IMG/VR virus record: IMGVR_UViG_3300000318_000002
Location: 1-64,000 of that record
Source of the DNA: a virus
Reading direction: 5' to 3' (one strand)
Length of the DNA stretch: 64,000 nucleotides
Numbering within the stretch: the stretch's first letter is position 1; each line of letters begins with the position of its first letter. A program made the translations under genes and the position numbers. This document shows positions 25,513 to 32,957 of this stretch, piece by piece. The notes under the pieces were generated by a model. It was not told the DNA's origin. It worked only from the letters and a program-made list of their open reading frames with translations, and made no database searches.

Positions 25513-25699
25513 GTTCCGTACTCCCATTGTGTTTTTTATAGTCGTTAACATAAAATCCTGCTCCATTAAATTTAATACTAGGTTTTGAAAAAAGCCTTCT
25601 CATTTTCCCTTTACAAAGTGGACAAGTTTGATTTTTAACATTTACAGGATCCTCATGCTCGTATCCACATCCGTCACATTTAAAATCTGCCATATTCAT
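25469..25699 (-). CDS. FmdB-like zinc-ribbon protein (76 aa)
   Basis: Start 25699 gives MNMADFKCDGCGYEHED; Cys pairs CDGC and CPLC form one zinc ribbon. The C-terminal FSKPSIKFNGAGFYVNDY matches FmdB-family regulators and their phage relatives. Its role may be transcriptional or as a structural accessory; unproven. Confidence 0.65.
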   Translation of the reverse strand: MNMADFKCDGCGYEHEDPVNVKNQTCPLCKGKMRRLFSKPSIKFNGAGFYVNDYKKHNGSTEHDKTTSYMDIRRDA

Positions 25700-25700
25700 T

Positions 25701-25910
25701 TTATGATACCTGTTTAACGCATGGATAAGAGCCAATTTTTATAGGGGAATCGATTTTCCCAATATTCCGAGCAAGAGTATAACTTGATCCAGAACAATCA
25801 ACAAAATTATCCCCGTCTTTATAAAGACCAACTTTTTTACCGTCAGTATTCCATCTCTTTTTTATTCCATCCCACGAAACTATTAAGTAAATACCCTTAT
25901 AAATCGCCAT
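25701..25910 (-). CDS. Hypothetical protein (69 aa)
   Basis: SD GAGGG. Beta-rich (AIYKGIYLIVSWDG, KKVGLYKDGDNF), an SH3-like feel without a firm match. First gene of the leftward metabolic operon that ends at RtcB. Confidence 0.5.
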   Translation of the reverse strand: MAIYKGIYLIVSWDGIKKRWNTDGKKVGLYKDGDNFVDCSGSSYTLARNIGKIDSPIKIGSYPCVKQVS

Positions 25911-25962
25911 GAGGAAACCCTCTTTATGTTTGAAATTATAACAACCATAAATAACCTGTTTG

Positions 25963-25988
25963 AAATGTCAAATATATTTTTGACATTT
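25963..25988. promoter_or_regulatory. Operator-like inverted repeat upstream of the integrase
   Basis: AAATGTCAAA and TTTGACATTT form 10-bp arms around 6 nt; the core is TGTCAA-N8-TTGACA. It sits between the divergent integrase and leftward operon. Three more copies of the same core occur at 27467, 37550 and 38037. Confidence 0.6.
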
Positions 25989-26054
25989 TTCGCAAAAAAT
26001 AATAATCAGTTGACTTTAATATAAACCTTATATTTTATTTTTATGTGAGGTTTT

Positions 26055-26933
26055 ATGCAAAAAAATGATTTAATTGTTCAAAATAATGCTTTCCCCGATC
26101 TTTCTTTAATAGCAGAAAAATTACCCAAACTTTCTGAAGAAAGTAGAAAAACATATTCCTACGCAATGAATTCATTTAAACATTATTGCGAAAAAAATTC
26201 CGTTCCGATAGGGATAGACTCTCTTGTTGAATGGATTCAATCCATGGAAAACGGCAATACTCAAAAATGTTATCTTGCGGCAATAAAAAAAGTCATGCGT
26301 CAGCTTTTTAAATTTGATCCGCGTCTTCAAAATATTCTTTCAAGTCTTGAAGAAATTCATCCTGAAAAGAAAGATATGACGATTACCAGATCCAAATATC
26401 TAACAAAAGAAGAAATTTATCAACTTATTCACAAATCGCCTAAAAATCTATCGGCAATTATTGAAGTTATGTTTTGGACTGGATTCCGTGTTTCTTCAAT
26501 TTTGAACATTGAACTCGAAAAATGTACTTTTGTAGAGTCCGGATACTATGAAATCCGCGTCAAAGGTAAACGCAACAAAGAAAATACCGGGTTTATTGAC
26601 AAAAAACTTTACGACAAGTGTAAAAAACTTTTCAATGGCAAAAAATTTTTATTTGAACATAAAGAAAAAAAGTTCACAAGGGAATATATAAGCCGATCAA
26701 TAACGACTTTAGGTCGAAAAATACTCGATAAGAAAATTTCAGCGCATACTACCCGAAGATCCTTTGCTTGCTACCTGCTTTATGAGCGCGGCATTACTCT
26801 TGATAAAGTTCAAAAAGCAATGAATCATTCCAGTATAAATACCACTGCCATTTATTTATCCGGAAAAGCTACTCCGGAAGAAATAGGGATACCTGGACTA
26901 AAAAAAACAAGAAAAAATAAACCCGCCTGTTAA
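26055..26933 (+). CDS. Tyrosine recombinase / integrase
   Basis: 292 residues with an N-terminal SAM-like core-binding domain (RKTYSYAMNSFKHYCEKN). The catalytic domain has Arg in MFWTGFRVSSILN, a Lys in the beta hairpin (RVKGKRNKENTG), HTTRRSF (H-x-x-R), a His in MNHSSINTT, and the nucleophile Tyr in AIYLSG. All active residues are present. It could integrate the phage or resolve dimers; no attachment site was identified. Upstream are an operator-like repeat and TTGACA boxes. The stop codon lies in a terminator loop. Confidence 0.88.
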   Translation: MQKNDLIVQNNAFPDLSLIAEKLPKLSEESRKTYSYAMNSFKHYCEKNSVPIGIDSLVEWIQSMENGNTQKCYLAAIKKVMRQLFKFDPRLQNILSSLEEIHPEKKDMTITRSKYLTKEEIYQLIHKSPKNLSAIIEVMFWTGFRVSSILNIELEKCTFVESGYYEIRVKGKRNKENTGFIDKKLYDKCKKLFNGKKFLFEHKEKKFTREYISRSITTLGRKILDKKISAHTTRRSFACYLLYERGITLDKVQKAMNHSSINTTAIYLSGKATPEEIGIPGLKKTRKNKPAC

Positions 26934-26947
26934 AGCGGGTTTATTTT
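26915..26947 (+). terminator. Intrinsic terminator of the integrase gene
   Basis: AAATAAACCCGC pairs with GCGGGTTTATTT over 12 bp. The integrase stop codon TAA lies in the loop. A T-run follows. It also works reasonably on the minus strand toward 26959. Confidence 0.82.
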
Positions 26948-26958
26948 AGAAAACCTTC

Positions 26959-27132
26959 TCAGCGATAATCTGACGTCAATTGTTTTTTATATATTCTTTC
27001 AAGTGCAGCAAACCCCTGTTTTTTTATCGCGCGTTTTATCGCTTCTGTTTTTGGGACATCTTTAATCTGCTCATTCAAAAACATAAGCATATCAAACTTT
27101 ATACCATCGTAATTATCTTTTGTTATTCGCAT
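26959..27132 (-). CDS. Hypothetical protein (57 aa)
   Basis: ORF from CAT 27130-27132 with AAGGG upstream. It begins MRITKDNYDGIKFDMLMF and is basic and helical afterwards (AIKRAIKKQGFAALERIYKK). No family is recognised. Possible small DNA-binding or toxin/antitoxin-like protein, only a guess. Confidence 0.45.
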   Translation of the reverse strand: MRITKDNYDGIKFDMLMFLNEQIKDVPKTEAIKRAIKKQGFAALERIYKKQLTSDYR

Positions 27133-27146
27133 AAATTTTAGCCCTT

Positions 27147-27173
27147 AAAAAAAGCGGGACTTTTATACCCCGC
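27147..27173 (-). terminator. Intrinsic terminator (leftward)
   Basis: On the minus strand GCGGG and CCCGC form a stem followed by TTTTTTT. A second small hairpin (CTGAC/GTCAG) lies just before it. It ends the transcript of the gene at 27192. Confidence 0.7.
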
Positions 27174-27191
27174 CTGACTTTGTTAGTCAGC

Positions 27192-27374
27192 CTATATCAT
27201 GCTATAATTTTTCATCGACCAGTCGTGACAAAACTGTTTAACGTCTTTGTCATCTGTAAAATTATAGCCATTGTAAAGAGGATTGATCTTGCGATCATGT
27301 CTTACGCCGTCAATGTAAAGATACCCGGCAGATGTTATTTTAACGCTCTTACCATTGATAATTGATGTTCTCAT
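27192..27374 (-). CDS. Hypothetical protein (60 aa)
   Basis: SD TAGGAG. Beta-rich, Tyr-rich (SAGYLYIDGVRHDRKI, LYNGYNFTDD). No recognised domain. It has its own promoter/operator at 27444-27486 and its own terminator, so it is an independent unit, like many phage morons. Confidence 0.55.
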   Translation of the reverse strand: MRTSIINGKSVKITSAGYLYIDGVRHDRKINPLYNGYNFTDDKDVKQFCHDWSMKNYSMI

Positions 27375-27443
27375 GTTGTTTCTCCTACCCGTCTGAGTGG
27401 GTTAGCCTCGTAATTTGTTTTGGTCTCTCTCAACCATATAAAT

Positions 27444-27486
27444 AATCTACTGCACGGGACTATTTTTGTCAACAATTTTTTTGACA
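27444..27486 (-). promoter_or_regulatory. Leftward promoter with operator-like repeat
   Basis: Reading leftward: TTGACA (27472-27467), 17 nt, TAGATT (27449-27444). The -35 is one arm of TGTCAA-N8-TTGACA (27467-27486). The 20-nt core and the A+T flank match the site at 37550-37569 almost base for base. Confidence 0.65.
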
Positions 27487-27499
27487 AAAATCTACTTTT

Positions 27500-27649
27500 T
27501 TATCTTTTTTTCGTAATTTTTATATCCTCAAACGTGCACCAACACAAAAAGATCAATCCCTCAATTTCACACAATCCGATATTATCATCTTTTACAGCAT
27601 ATATTTTGTATTTTTTGCCATTTGAGTATCCATATCCAATTGATTTCAT
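27500..27649 (-). CDS. Hypothetical protein (49 aa)
   Basis: ORF starting at CAT 27647-27649; SD weak (GGTAG). It begins MKSIGYGYSNGKKYKIYAVK and ends in a Cys/Trp-rich beta segment plus basic tail. Function unknown, and its reality is moderately supported by position alone. Confidence 0.4.
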   Translation of the reverse strand: MKSIGYGYSNGKKYKIYAVKDDNIGLCEIEGLIFLCWCTFEDIKITKKR

Positions 27650-27670
27650 AGACTACCTATTAAAATCCCC

Positions 27671-27988
27671 TCATTGTTCACTGATAAATTCCTCCAACTT
27701 CTTTAATACTTTTTTATCATAAATTTTTTTACTACGCACGGTCTTCGCCTCGCGCCATTTGGAATAAATAGAATTTTCTCCACAACTTTCAAGAGGACAT
27801 TTATTATATCTTCTTCTGAAATACCTAGGATAAGACGTTCTTTCAAAAAATAATTCGCAAAGAGGGCATTCATTTATAAATTTATTAACATTAACTGAAG
27901 TGCTCGACTTATACCTTGACCCCGATGCTGAAAGTTCCTTCTAAATCTGAATAGAAATTTTTAATGCTTTTATAAGTTTTTTATCCAC
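27671..27988 (-). pseudogene. Cys-rich zinc-finger ORF with in-frame TAG
   Basis: A GTG start at 27988 follows AAGGAG. The frame reads through 15 codons to TAG (27943-27941), then stays open for 89 codons to TGA at 27673-27671. After the stop it encodes ECPLCELFFERTSYPRYF and KCPLESCGE, a zinc-finger or HNH-like arrangement. The clean second half suggests recent inactivation, a distal restart, or readthrough. Confidence 0.5.
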
Positions 27989-28092
27989 TTTATTTCTCCT
28001 TTTATTTTTTTCCACAAACTGCCCTCTAAAATGCCCTCAGTCTGCTTAAAACGGCTTTATTTGGCTTCCAAAACCGCAAAACAACCCCTTAT

Positions 28093-28815
28093 CTACCCTA
28101 TAGCCTTTTGACCGTTTGTAGAAAGGAAAAGACGTGTATATTCATCCGAATACAGAAAATAAACAATTTCACCATTAAAATTCTTTTTATCAATGCTTTC
28201 CTTTTCCAAAAGACGGGCGATTGTCTCTTTTATCTGCTTTTCATCCAGATTAAAACAAATATCCATGATGCTATTATAATCCATGTATCGGTGTCCGACC
28301 CCTTCATCATATATCGCATTCAGGATTATATTTTCAAACCGGACCTTTTCTTCTTTTTCCGCGTAGAAGTCTTTTTCTTCAGACGGGCAATATTTATATT
28401 CAAGCTGTGCAGTAATTGCTCTTACTTTTGTTTTTGTGCAATGCTCTTCCATGAGATCCAATTCTTTTTGGTAATCAATTTTTTCAGCATGAGAAACAAC
28501 CGGCTTTTTAAGTGCCTGAAGACATTCATGTGAGAACCAATGCTTAAATGGTTTTGCTTTTTCTTTACGGCTGGAAAAGATTAAAGCAGTTAATCCAAAT
28601 TCATTTACAATTATTATAGGTTGCAATCCACCAGCCGTTTGTATCCGAATAGTCTTCTTATCTTCTTCATCAAGACGTTCAACAGCACGTGAAACATCTT
28701 TTATTTCTAAAGCTTCACAAATATCGGAAGCTACAAACCAATTAATATTTTCTTCATCCGTTATTTCTTGGATCTTTTTTGATCCAAAATTAAAAATTTG
28801 CAATTCATTATTCAT
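28093..28815 (-). CDS. BRO-N-type phage antirepressor
   Basis: 240 residues. The N-terminal Bro-N domain shows WFVASDICEALEIKDVSRAV, LDEEDKKTIRIQ, and VNEFGLTALIFSSRKEKAKP followed by FKHW. The C-terminal 100 residues are a distinct helical region likely to confer specificity. Such proteins relieve repression in temperate phages. It lies directly after an Arc/CopG-like gene (ATGA overlap) and next to the putative origin. A second, AntA-type antirepressor is at 30941. Confidence 0.82.
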   Translation of the reverse strand: MNNELQIFNFGSKKIQEITDEENINWFVASDICEALEIKDVSRAVERLDEEDKKTIRIQTAGGLQPIIIVNEFGLTALIFSSRKEKAKPFKHWFSHECLQALKKPVVSHAEKIDYQKELDLMEEHCTKTKVRAITAQLEYKYCPSEEKDFYAEKEEKVRFENIILNAIYDEGVGHRYMDYNSIMDICFNLDEKQIKETIARLLEKESIDKKNFNGEIVYFLYSDEYTRLFLSTNGQKAIG

Positions 28816-28973
28816 TTGTTTTCCTCTTTTTGTTGAGATTTTTCAAATTCTGCAATTTCTTTTTTACAAGCTCTTGCAATTATTCTACTTCTTGACCGAT
28901 CTTCAATCATCGCCATTTTCTCCAGCGAGGCAACTACCTCATCTTCAAAATAAACAGTAATCATTTTTGCCAT
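28812..28973 (-). CDS. Ribbon-helix-helix regulator (53 aa)
   Basis: SD AGGAGA (in AAAGGAGAAATAAA). It begins MAKMITVYFEDEVVASLEKM, then EDRSRSRIIARACKKEIAEF: one strand and two helices, as in CopG/Arc proteins. It would bind DNA as a dimer, perhaps at the neighbouring repeats, and controls or is co-transcribed with the antirepressor. The target is inferred. Confidence 0.65.
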   Translation of the reverse strand: MAKMITVYFEDEVVASLEKMAMIEDRSRSRIIARACKKEIAEFEKSQQKEENK

Positions 28974-29051
28974 TTTATTTCTCCTTTACAGTTAAAGAAA
29001 TATATAGACGTTTTTTATGTCAAGTTATTTTATTTTTTTATATGTTTTAGT

Positions 29052-29102
29052 ATTATATCCTCATAGGGTACGATTTCAAATCGTACCCTATGAGGATATA
29101 AT
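29052..29102. repeat. Perfect 25-bp inverted repeat with one-base centre
   Basis: Arms 29052-29076 and 29078-29102 are exact reverse complements around C29077. The inner part is CATAGGGTACGATTT. It can form a long cruciform or, if transcribed, a hairpin. It lies in the gene-free region between the antirepressor and the rightward late genes. Confidence 0.92.
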
Positions 29103-29255
29103 GGTTTGCAATAGTGTTTAAAATAATAAATTTTTAAGTAAATAGTAACTAAAAATCAATATTTTATCAGGATTTTACTCTCTTCCGGCATTAAAACAGT
29201 TCCCTATCAAATACCAATACATAGTTTCTTCTATATAAGCAAATTACAAAAACCG

Positions 29256-29773
29256 AATCTTTCAATCTTTCAAAGATCTTTCAAGGGGGTAAATTTGAAA
29301 GATTCGACCAAAAGAATCAACAAAACAGCCTAAAATTTAGTAAACAGTAAGTAAAAAAACGCCTATACACCGCAGTACACTATAGAAGAAAAAAAAGCAA
29401 AATTTACTGGTTTCTAATTTATCACGCCGAATCTTTCAATCTTTCAACCTAGGGAATAAAAATATAAGAAAATAATAAAAAATGATATAAAATAGATAAA
29501 TAGTAAAAGAAAACAAAAAATTGATAAATAGTAAAAAGTTTTGGGGAAGGGCTTGAAAGATTGAAAGATTTATTGTTAAATATTAGTAACAAGTAAATTA
29601 TATATTATATATATACATATTATAGATATATGTATATATATCTATACCTTTTTTTCAAATTAAAATAGTCATTTTATTATTTTTGTCTATTTTCGCATTT
29701 ACTAGTTTCTAAAATCTTGTATTAAATCTTTCAAGAGTATGCCTTGAAAGATTTATGAAAGATTTGAAAGATT
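29256..29773. repeat. Iteron-like cluster; candidate replication origin
   Basis: Twelve decamers AATCTTTCAA or its complement: plus at 29256, 29264, 29275 (GATCTTTCAA), 29430, 29438 and 29725; minus at 29295, 29553, 29561, 29744, 29755 (one mismatch) and 29764. Several pairs overlap by two bases to form TTTCAATCTTTCAA. Between them a tract of alternating A/T (29597-29648) could unwind easily. A second family TTTACT-R-GTTTCTAA occurs at about 29403 and 29699. The whole 28974-29982 region has no convincing gene. Origin function is inferred; a regulatory switch is the alternative. Confidence 0.6.
29597..29648. other. A+T-only tract, possible DNA-unwinding element
   Basis: About 50 bases of almost pure alternating A/T (TATATTATATATATACATAT and so on) between iteron groups. 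Such tracts melt readily beside replication origins. Confidence 0.5.
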
Positions 29774-29909
29774 TATTCCCTATTTTCACCTTTATTCACT
29801 TTTTATCTTAATTTATATTTTTTCTCTTGACACATATGTTCCTACTTATCAAATAAATTATGCGTGAGTTGTTTTATCCTCTCCTTACGCTCTTGATACC
29901 CTCTACTTG

Positions 29910-29945
29910 GCAGTGCTGAGTTTTATGTTTTTTACTCAGCACTGC
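29910..29945 (+). terminator. 12-bp hairpin upstream of the late/replication operon
   Basis: GCAGTGCTGAGT pairs with ACTCAGCACTGC around a T-rich 12-nt loop. No long T-run follows (TTCCTTAAAAA), so it may be an attenuator or a 5' stabilising structure for the gene at 29983 rather than a strict terminator. A TTGACA box lies upstream at 29827. Confidence 0.5.
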
Positions 29946-29982
29946 TTCCTTAAAAAAACAATATTTATAAGAAGGTCTTTTT

Positions 29983-30504
29983 ATGATCGATGCCTTAAAA
30001 GAATTTATTGAAAGTCCAATAGAACATTCTATCGAAAAAGAAAATTTTTACATCATGATCGGTAAACGTGGATTTGTTGTTTCCGTTGAAAAAAAAGAAA
30101 TAAATAATTCTCAAACCGTAAATTCAGAATGTTCTGATCTTATTATAAATTATTTTTTCAAGTTTGCTGAAAAAAATCAATTAAGAGAATCTAAAAAACC
30201 TTCAGATATAAAATATATTTGCTGCGATAATGTCATTGTATCAATTCAATTTTCATTCCAACGCATAAATTGGATAGTTCTTCCAAAAGTAAAATTATCT
30301 CTTGGAACAAAGGCTCTTGAGTTTATTTCGTCCGGCGGTACTGATGGAAAATCATTATCCGATATTACTGTTTATCTTCATAATAATAAACCAGAAATTA
30401 GAGCAGATATCTTAAAAAACCTTATAAATACAGGACAAATTGAACAAAAAACAGTTTTAGGGAAATCTAATCATCCTTGTACTTATTATTATGCAATCAA
30501 ATAA
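29983..30504 (+). CDS. Origin-adjacent protein with winged-helix-like C-terminus (173 aa)
   Basis: SD AGAAGG. The N-terminal region is mixed alpha/beta (FYIMIGKRGFVVSVEKKE). The last 65 residues (ALEFISSGG, KSLSDITVYL, IRADILKNLINTGQIEQKT) look like a winged helix such as those ending primases and replication regulators. It is the first gene right of the iteron region, so it could be an iteron-binding initiator. This is inference from position. The stop overlaps the RusA gene. Confidence 0.5.
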   Translation: MIDALKEFIESPIEHSIEKENFYIMIGKRGFVVSVEKKEINNSQTVNSECSDLIINYFFKFAEKNQLRESKKPSDIKYICCDNVIVSIQFSFQRINWIVLPKVKLSLGTKALEFISSGGTDGKSLSDITVYLHNNKPEIRADILKNLINTGQIEQKTVLGKSNHPCTYYYAIK

Positions 30505-30928
30505 TATTCTCAATATCCTAATTCCAGGTTCACTATATGACAGTGGTTCACCTGAAGGCAAACAGCGTGCTCGCCAAGGCAAAGGACATTTCTATAATCC
30601 TCAAAAAGATATGATGGATAAAATGCGTATTTATGTAAAAGCGCAGCTTCCGGAAAATTTTATGATGATTAAAAAAAATGTTCCTGTAATTGTTAATAAT
30701 AATTTTTTTATGGCAATACCAAAAATTCGTCAAAAGGGTGACTGGAAAGAATTTTATAAAAACGAAGATATCCCTCATCTTGAAAAATCCGATAGGGATA
30801 ATTTGGACAAAACCTTGCTGGATATTTGTAGTAAAATTATTTTTGCAGATGACAAGCAAATTTACGATGGCAGGATACAAAAATATTATTCCTTAAACCC
30901 TCGTGCTGAAATAGAAATTATTTATTAA
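30491..30928 (+). CDS. rusA: RusA-family Holliday junction resolvase
   Basis: 145 residues. An N-terminal IPG segment and EGKQRARQG are followed by the hallmark KSDRDNLDKTLLD and IFADDKQIYDGRI, whose Asp residues bind the catalytic metal. It resolves four-way junctions made by the recombination module or before packaging. It begins inside the upstream gene (14-nt overlap), suggesting translational coupling. Confidence 0.85.
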   Translation: MQSNNILNILIPGSLYDSGSPEGKQRARQGKGHFYNPQKDMMDKMRIYVKAQLPENFMMIKKNVPVIVNNNFFMAIPKIRQKGDWKEFYKNEDIPHLEKSDRDNLDKTLLDICSKIIFADDKQIYDGRIQKYYSLNPRAEIEIIY

Positions 30929-30940
30929 AAGGAGAAGGAT

Positions 30941-31630
30941 ATGAATGATTTAATCAAAATTGAAGAAAAAGACGGTAAACAAACAGTTAATGCCAGAGAA
31001 TTACATGAATTTTTGGGAAATCAAAGACAATTTGCTAATTGGATTCAGGAAAGAATTGAAAAATATGATTTTATAGACGGTCAAGACTTTTTAACAATCC
31101 AGTTAAAAAGTAATGGAGGACGACCTTCTATTGATTATTATATTTCTCTTGATATGGCAAAAGAACTTTCAATGGTAGAAAACAACGAAAAAGGAAAAGA
31201 AGCACGAAAATATTTTATTGAAATAGAAAAAAGATATAAAAATATTATCCCCTTATATTTTGATAAAATATCTTCCCTCGAATTAAAAATTGATAAAATG
31301 GCTACTTTTATCGAAAAATACAATACTGAAGTTTTTCTTCCAAAACAAGAAGAAACTAAGCTGAAAAAAAATTGTAAACAAGTCATGAAAATGCTTCAAC
31401 GAGTTCGTAATTATGGAACACTTTATATGAATGAAGATGTTTTCTTTGGCTATCTCCCAGACTTTATGACAAGAGAAGAATTTAAAGAAGCTTCTAAACA
31501 ACTTGAAGACGAAGGCGAAATCGAAATTACTGTAATATCAAATTCTGATATATCACCTCAATATCGTGTAGGTACTTGGTCGCTATTTAAACTCAGCATA
31601 AATCCATATGCCGGAAATGATTACAAATAA
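30941..31630 (+). CDS. AntA/AntB-type antirepressor
   Basis: 229 residues with SD AAAGGAGAAGG. N-terminal AntA-like domain: VNARELHEFLGNQRQFANWI, then GQDFLTIQLKSNGGRPSIDYYIS and LDMAKELSMVENNEKG. The C-terminal part is a helical domain ending in a winged-helix-like region (FMTREEFKEASKQLEDEGEI). It probably titrates a repressor. It is unrelated in domain type to the Bro-N protein across the origin region. Confidence 0.82.
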   Translation: MNDLIKIEEKDGKQTVNARELHEFLGNQRQFANWIQERIEKYDFIDGQDFLTIQLKSNGGRPSIDYYISLDMAKELSMVENNEKGKEARKYFIEIEKRYKNIIPLYFDKISSLELKIDKMATFIEKYNTEVFLPKQEETKLKKNCKQVMKMLQRVRNYGTLYMNEDVFFGYLPDFMTREEFKEASKQLEDEGEIEITVISNSDISPQYRVGTWSLFKLSINPYAGNDYK

Positions 31631-31643
31631 GGAGCTACTATAA

Positions 31644-31901
31644 ATGTCAAACCGTACAACCAAAGGCAAAAAAGATGTTTTAATCCAAGAACTTTCCGTC
31701 CGTCACAAACTCAAAGACGGAATAATTATGAGACTCATGAATATTCTTGTTGCAAATAAAATAAAAATAGATCCTGAATTGTCAAATGTTATCGGAGCTT
31801 TATATTATGATAAAAATATTGCGAAAAAGATTTATAAGGAAATATCCATAAATGATACAGAAGCAAAAAGGGAAGCAGACAAAAACTCTTCCGCAGGATA
31901 A
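31644..31901 (+). CDS. Hypothetical protein upstream of terminase (85 aa)
   Basis: SD AAGGAG. Basic start (SNRTTKGKKDVLIQELS) and helical remainder (IIMRLMNILVANKIKID). It overlaps TerS by 50 nt. No family is recognised. Confidence 0.5.
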   Translation: MSNRTTKGKKDVLIQELSVRHKLKDGIIMRLMNILVANKIKIDPELSNVIGALYYDKNIAKKIYKEISINDTEAKREADKNSSAG

Positions 31902-32481
31902 TCCGGATTATAAACCCGGTGATGCATTCAAACAATTGTCTGAAAAACAAAAGGCTTTTGTTGCTGAATACTTTGCACAATTTCAAAATGGGGCTAAAAC
32001 ATATCTTAAATTGTATCCAAAATCAACAACAGACTCAGCGAAGGCAGGGGCAAGTGAACTCTTAGCTTTGCCTTACGTTCGGCAGGCGGTTTTGGATGAA
32101 TGCAGGAAGCGTATAAAAGCTTTTACGGGTGAAGAATCAATTAATGAGACCTTTGCTCAAATTAAAGCAATATCCTCGTCTGATATATCAGACGTTATAA
32201 ATATGGAAGACGGGACGTTTGTAGTTAAGTCGTTGAAAGATATCCCCGTTGAGGCACGAAAGGCTATTAAAAATATAAAGAGGAAATATAAAGAGACAAA
32301 AGATGGAATTGAAGAGTATATAGAGGTTACCCTTCACGACAAAATGAAAGCTATAGAGTTCCAAGCTAATATACAAAAGTTGTTGAATAATAAAGTGACT
32401 ATAGAGCCGATAGAGATAATAATAAAACCGGCGATAAGACCGGAAAAAAAAGAAGGAGAAGAAAAAGATGAAAAAAATTAG
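31852..32481 (+). CDS. terS: Terminase small subunit
   Basis: 209 residues, start behind AAGGAA although 50 nt overlap the previous gene. The N-terminal region has LSEKQKAFVAEYFAQFQNGA followed by AKAGASELLALPYVRQAV, the Terminase_2 pattern (a helix-turn-helix that recognises DNA). ISSSDISDVINME and a phosphate-like beta region follow. It selects the packaging site and regulates TerL, which lies about 3.6 kb downstream, an unusual separation filled by accessory genes. Confidence 0.85.
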   Translation: MIQKQKGKQTKTLPQDNPDYKPGDAFKQLSEKQKAFVAEYFAQFQNGAKTYLKLYPKSTTDSAKAGASELLALPYVRQAVLDECRKRIKAFTGEESINETFAQIKAISSSDISDVINMEDGTFVVKSLKDIPVEARKAIKNIKRKYKETKDGIEEYIEVTLHDKMKAIEFQANIQKLLNNKVTIEPIEIIIKPAIRPEKKEGEEKDEKN

Positions 32482-32638
32482 ATTTTGGGGGACACTACCT
32501 TTTACTATTGCTTTATTATTTTTTTGGGGGATTATTACTCTGCCATTTTTGCTATTGGGTAAAATAGGATGGTGGGGAATTGGAGAAAATATTTGTTTTT
32601 TCAGTTTTGATCTTGTTGATAAAATAAGAGGAGAATAA
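32468..32638 (+). CDS. Small membrane protein (56 aa)
   Basis: ATG behind GGAGAAGAAAAAG. Two hydrophobic stretches (LPFTIALLFFWGIITLPFLL). No known family. Overlaps the end of TerS by 14 nt. Confidence 0.5.
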   Translation: MKKIRFWGTLPFTIALLFFWGIITLPFLLLGKIGWWGIGENICFFSFDLVDKIRGE

Positions 32639-32639
32639 A

Positions 32640-32807
32640 ATGTTTAACATTACAAACGAAGAGTTGAAAGAAGCCGCTATCCCGATGATTAAGCTTATCA
32701 ATGAAAAATGTCATCCGAATGTAACTGTGATAATAACTCCTACAAGTGTTGAATTGTTTGAAAGTCAAATATGTGATCCGACTATAACCGAGTTTATAAA
32801 AGATTGA
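32640..32807 (+). CDS. Hypothetical protein (55 aa)
   Basis: SD GAGGAG. Sequence MFNITNEELKEAAIPMIK onward, helix then beta (VTVIITPTSVELFE). Function unknown. Confidence 0.5.
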   Translation: MFNITNEELKEAAIPMIKLINEKCHPNVTVIITPTSVELFESQICDPTITEFIKD

Positions 32808-32825
32808 TTTTTTTACAAAAAAATT

Positions 32826-32861
32826 GTTGACAATAGATTATCTGTAATAATTATTGTCAAC
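32826..32861. promoter_or_regulatory. Promoter-associated inverted repeat
   Basis: GTTGACAATA and TATTGTCAAC form 10-bp arms separated by 16 nt. The left arm is a -35 box preceded by AAAAATT, as at 37564. The -10 is weak (ATTATT). Confidence 0.5.
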
Positions 32862-32862
32862 A

Positions 32863-32932
32863 TGATCTTAAACGGATGTTTGTTCGATATCAAATAACCC
32901 AATTTAAAATTGCGCTCCGCCGTTTAAGATCA
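32863..32932 (+). promoter_or_regulatory. Long 5' leader hairpin
   Basis: TGATCTTAAACGG (32863-32875) and CCGTTTAAGATCA (32920-32932) are perfect 13-bp arms enclosing 44 nt, in the leader of the gene at 32958. It could act as a riboregulator or RNA-stability element; no known riboswitch class was recognised. Confidence 0.55.
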
Positions 32933-32957
32933 AATAAAACATTTAAGGATAACTAAA

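Noticed and set aside
27420-27722. 100-residue plus-strand ORF
   Set aside because: Low-complexity, overlaps minus-strand genes with better starts, and no S-D; probably a shadow.
26055-29982. attP next to the integrase
   Set aside because: No convincing core with arm repeats beside the integrase could be separated from operator-like and iteron repeats without knowing the host site.
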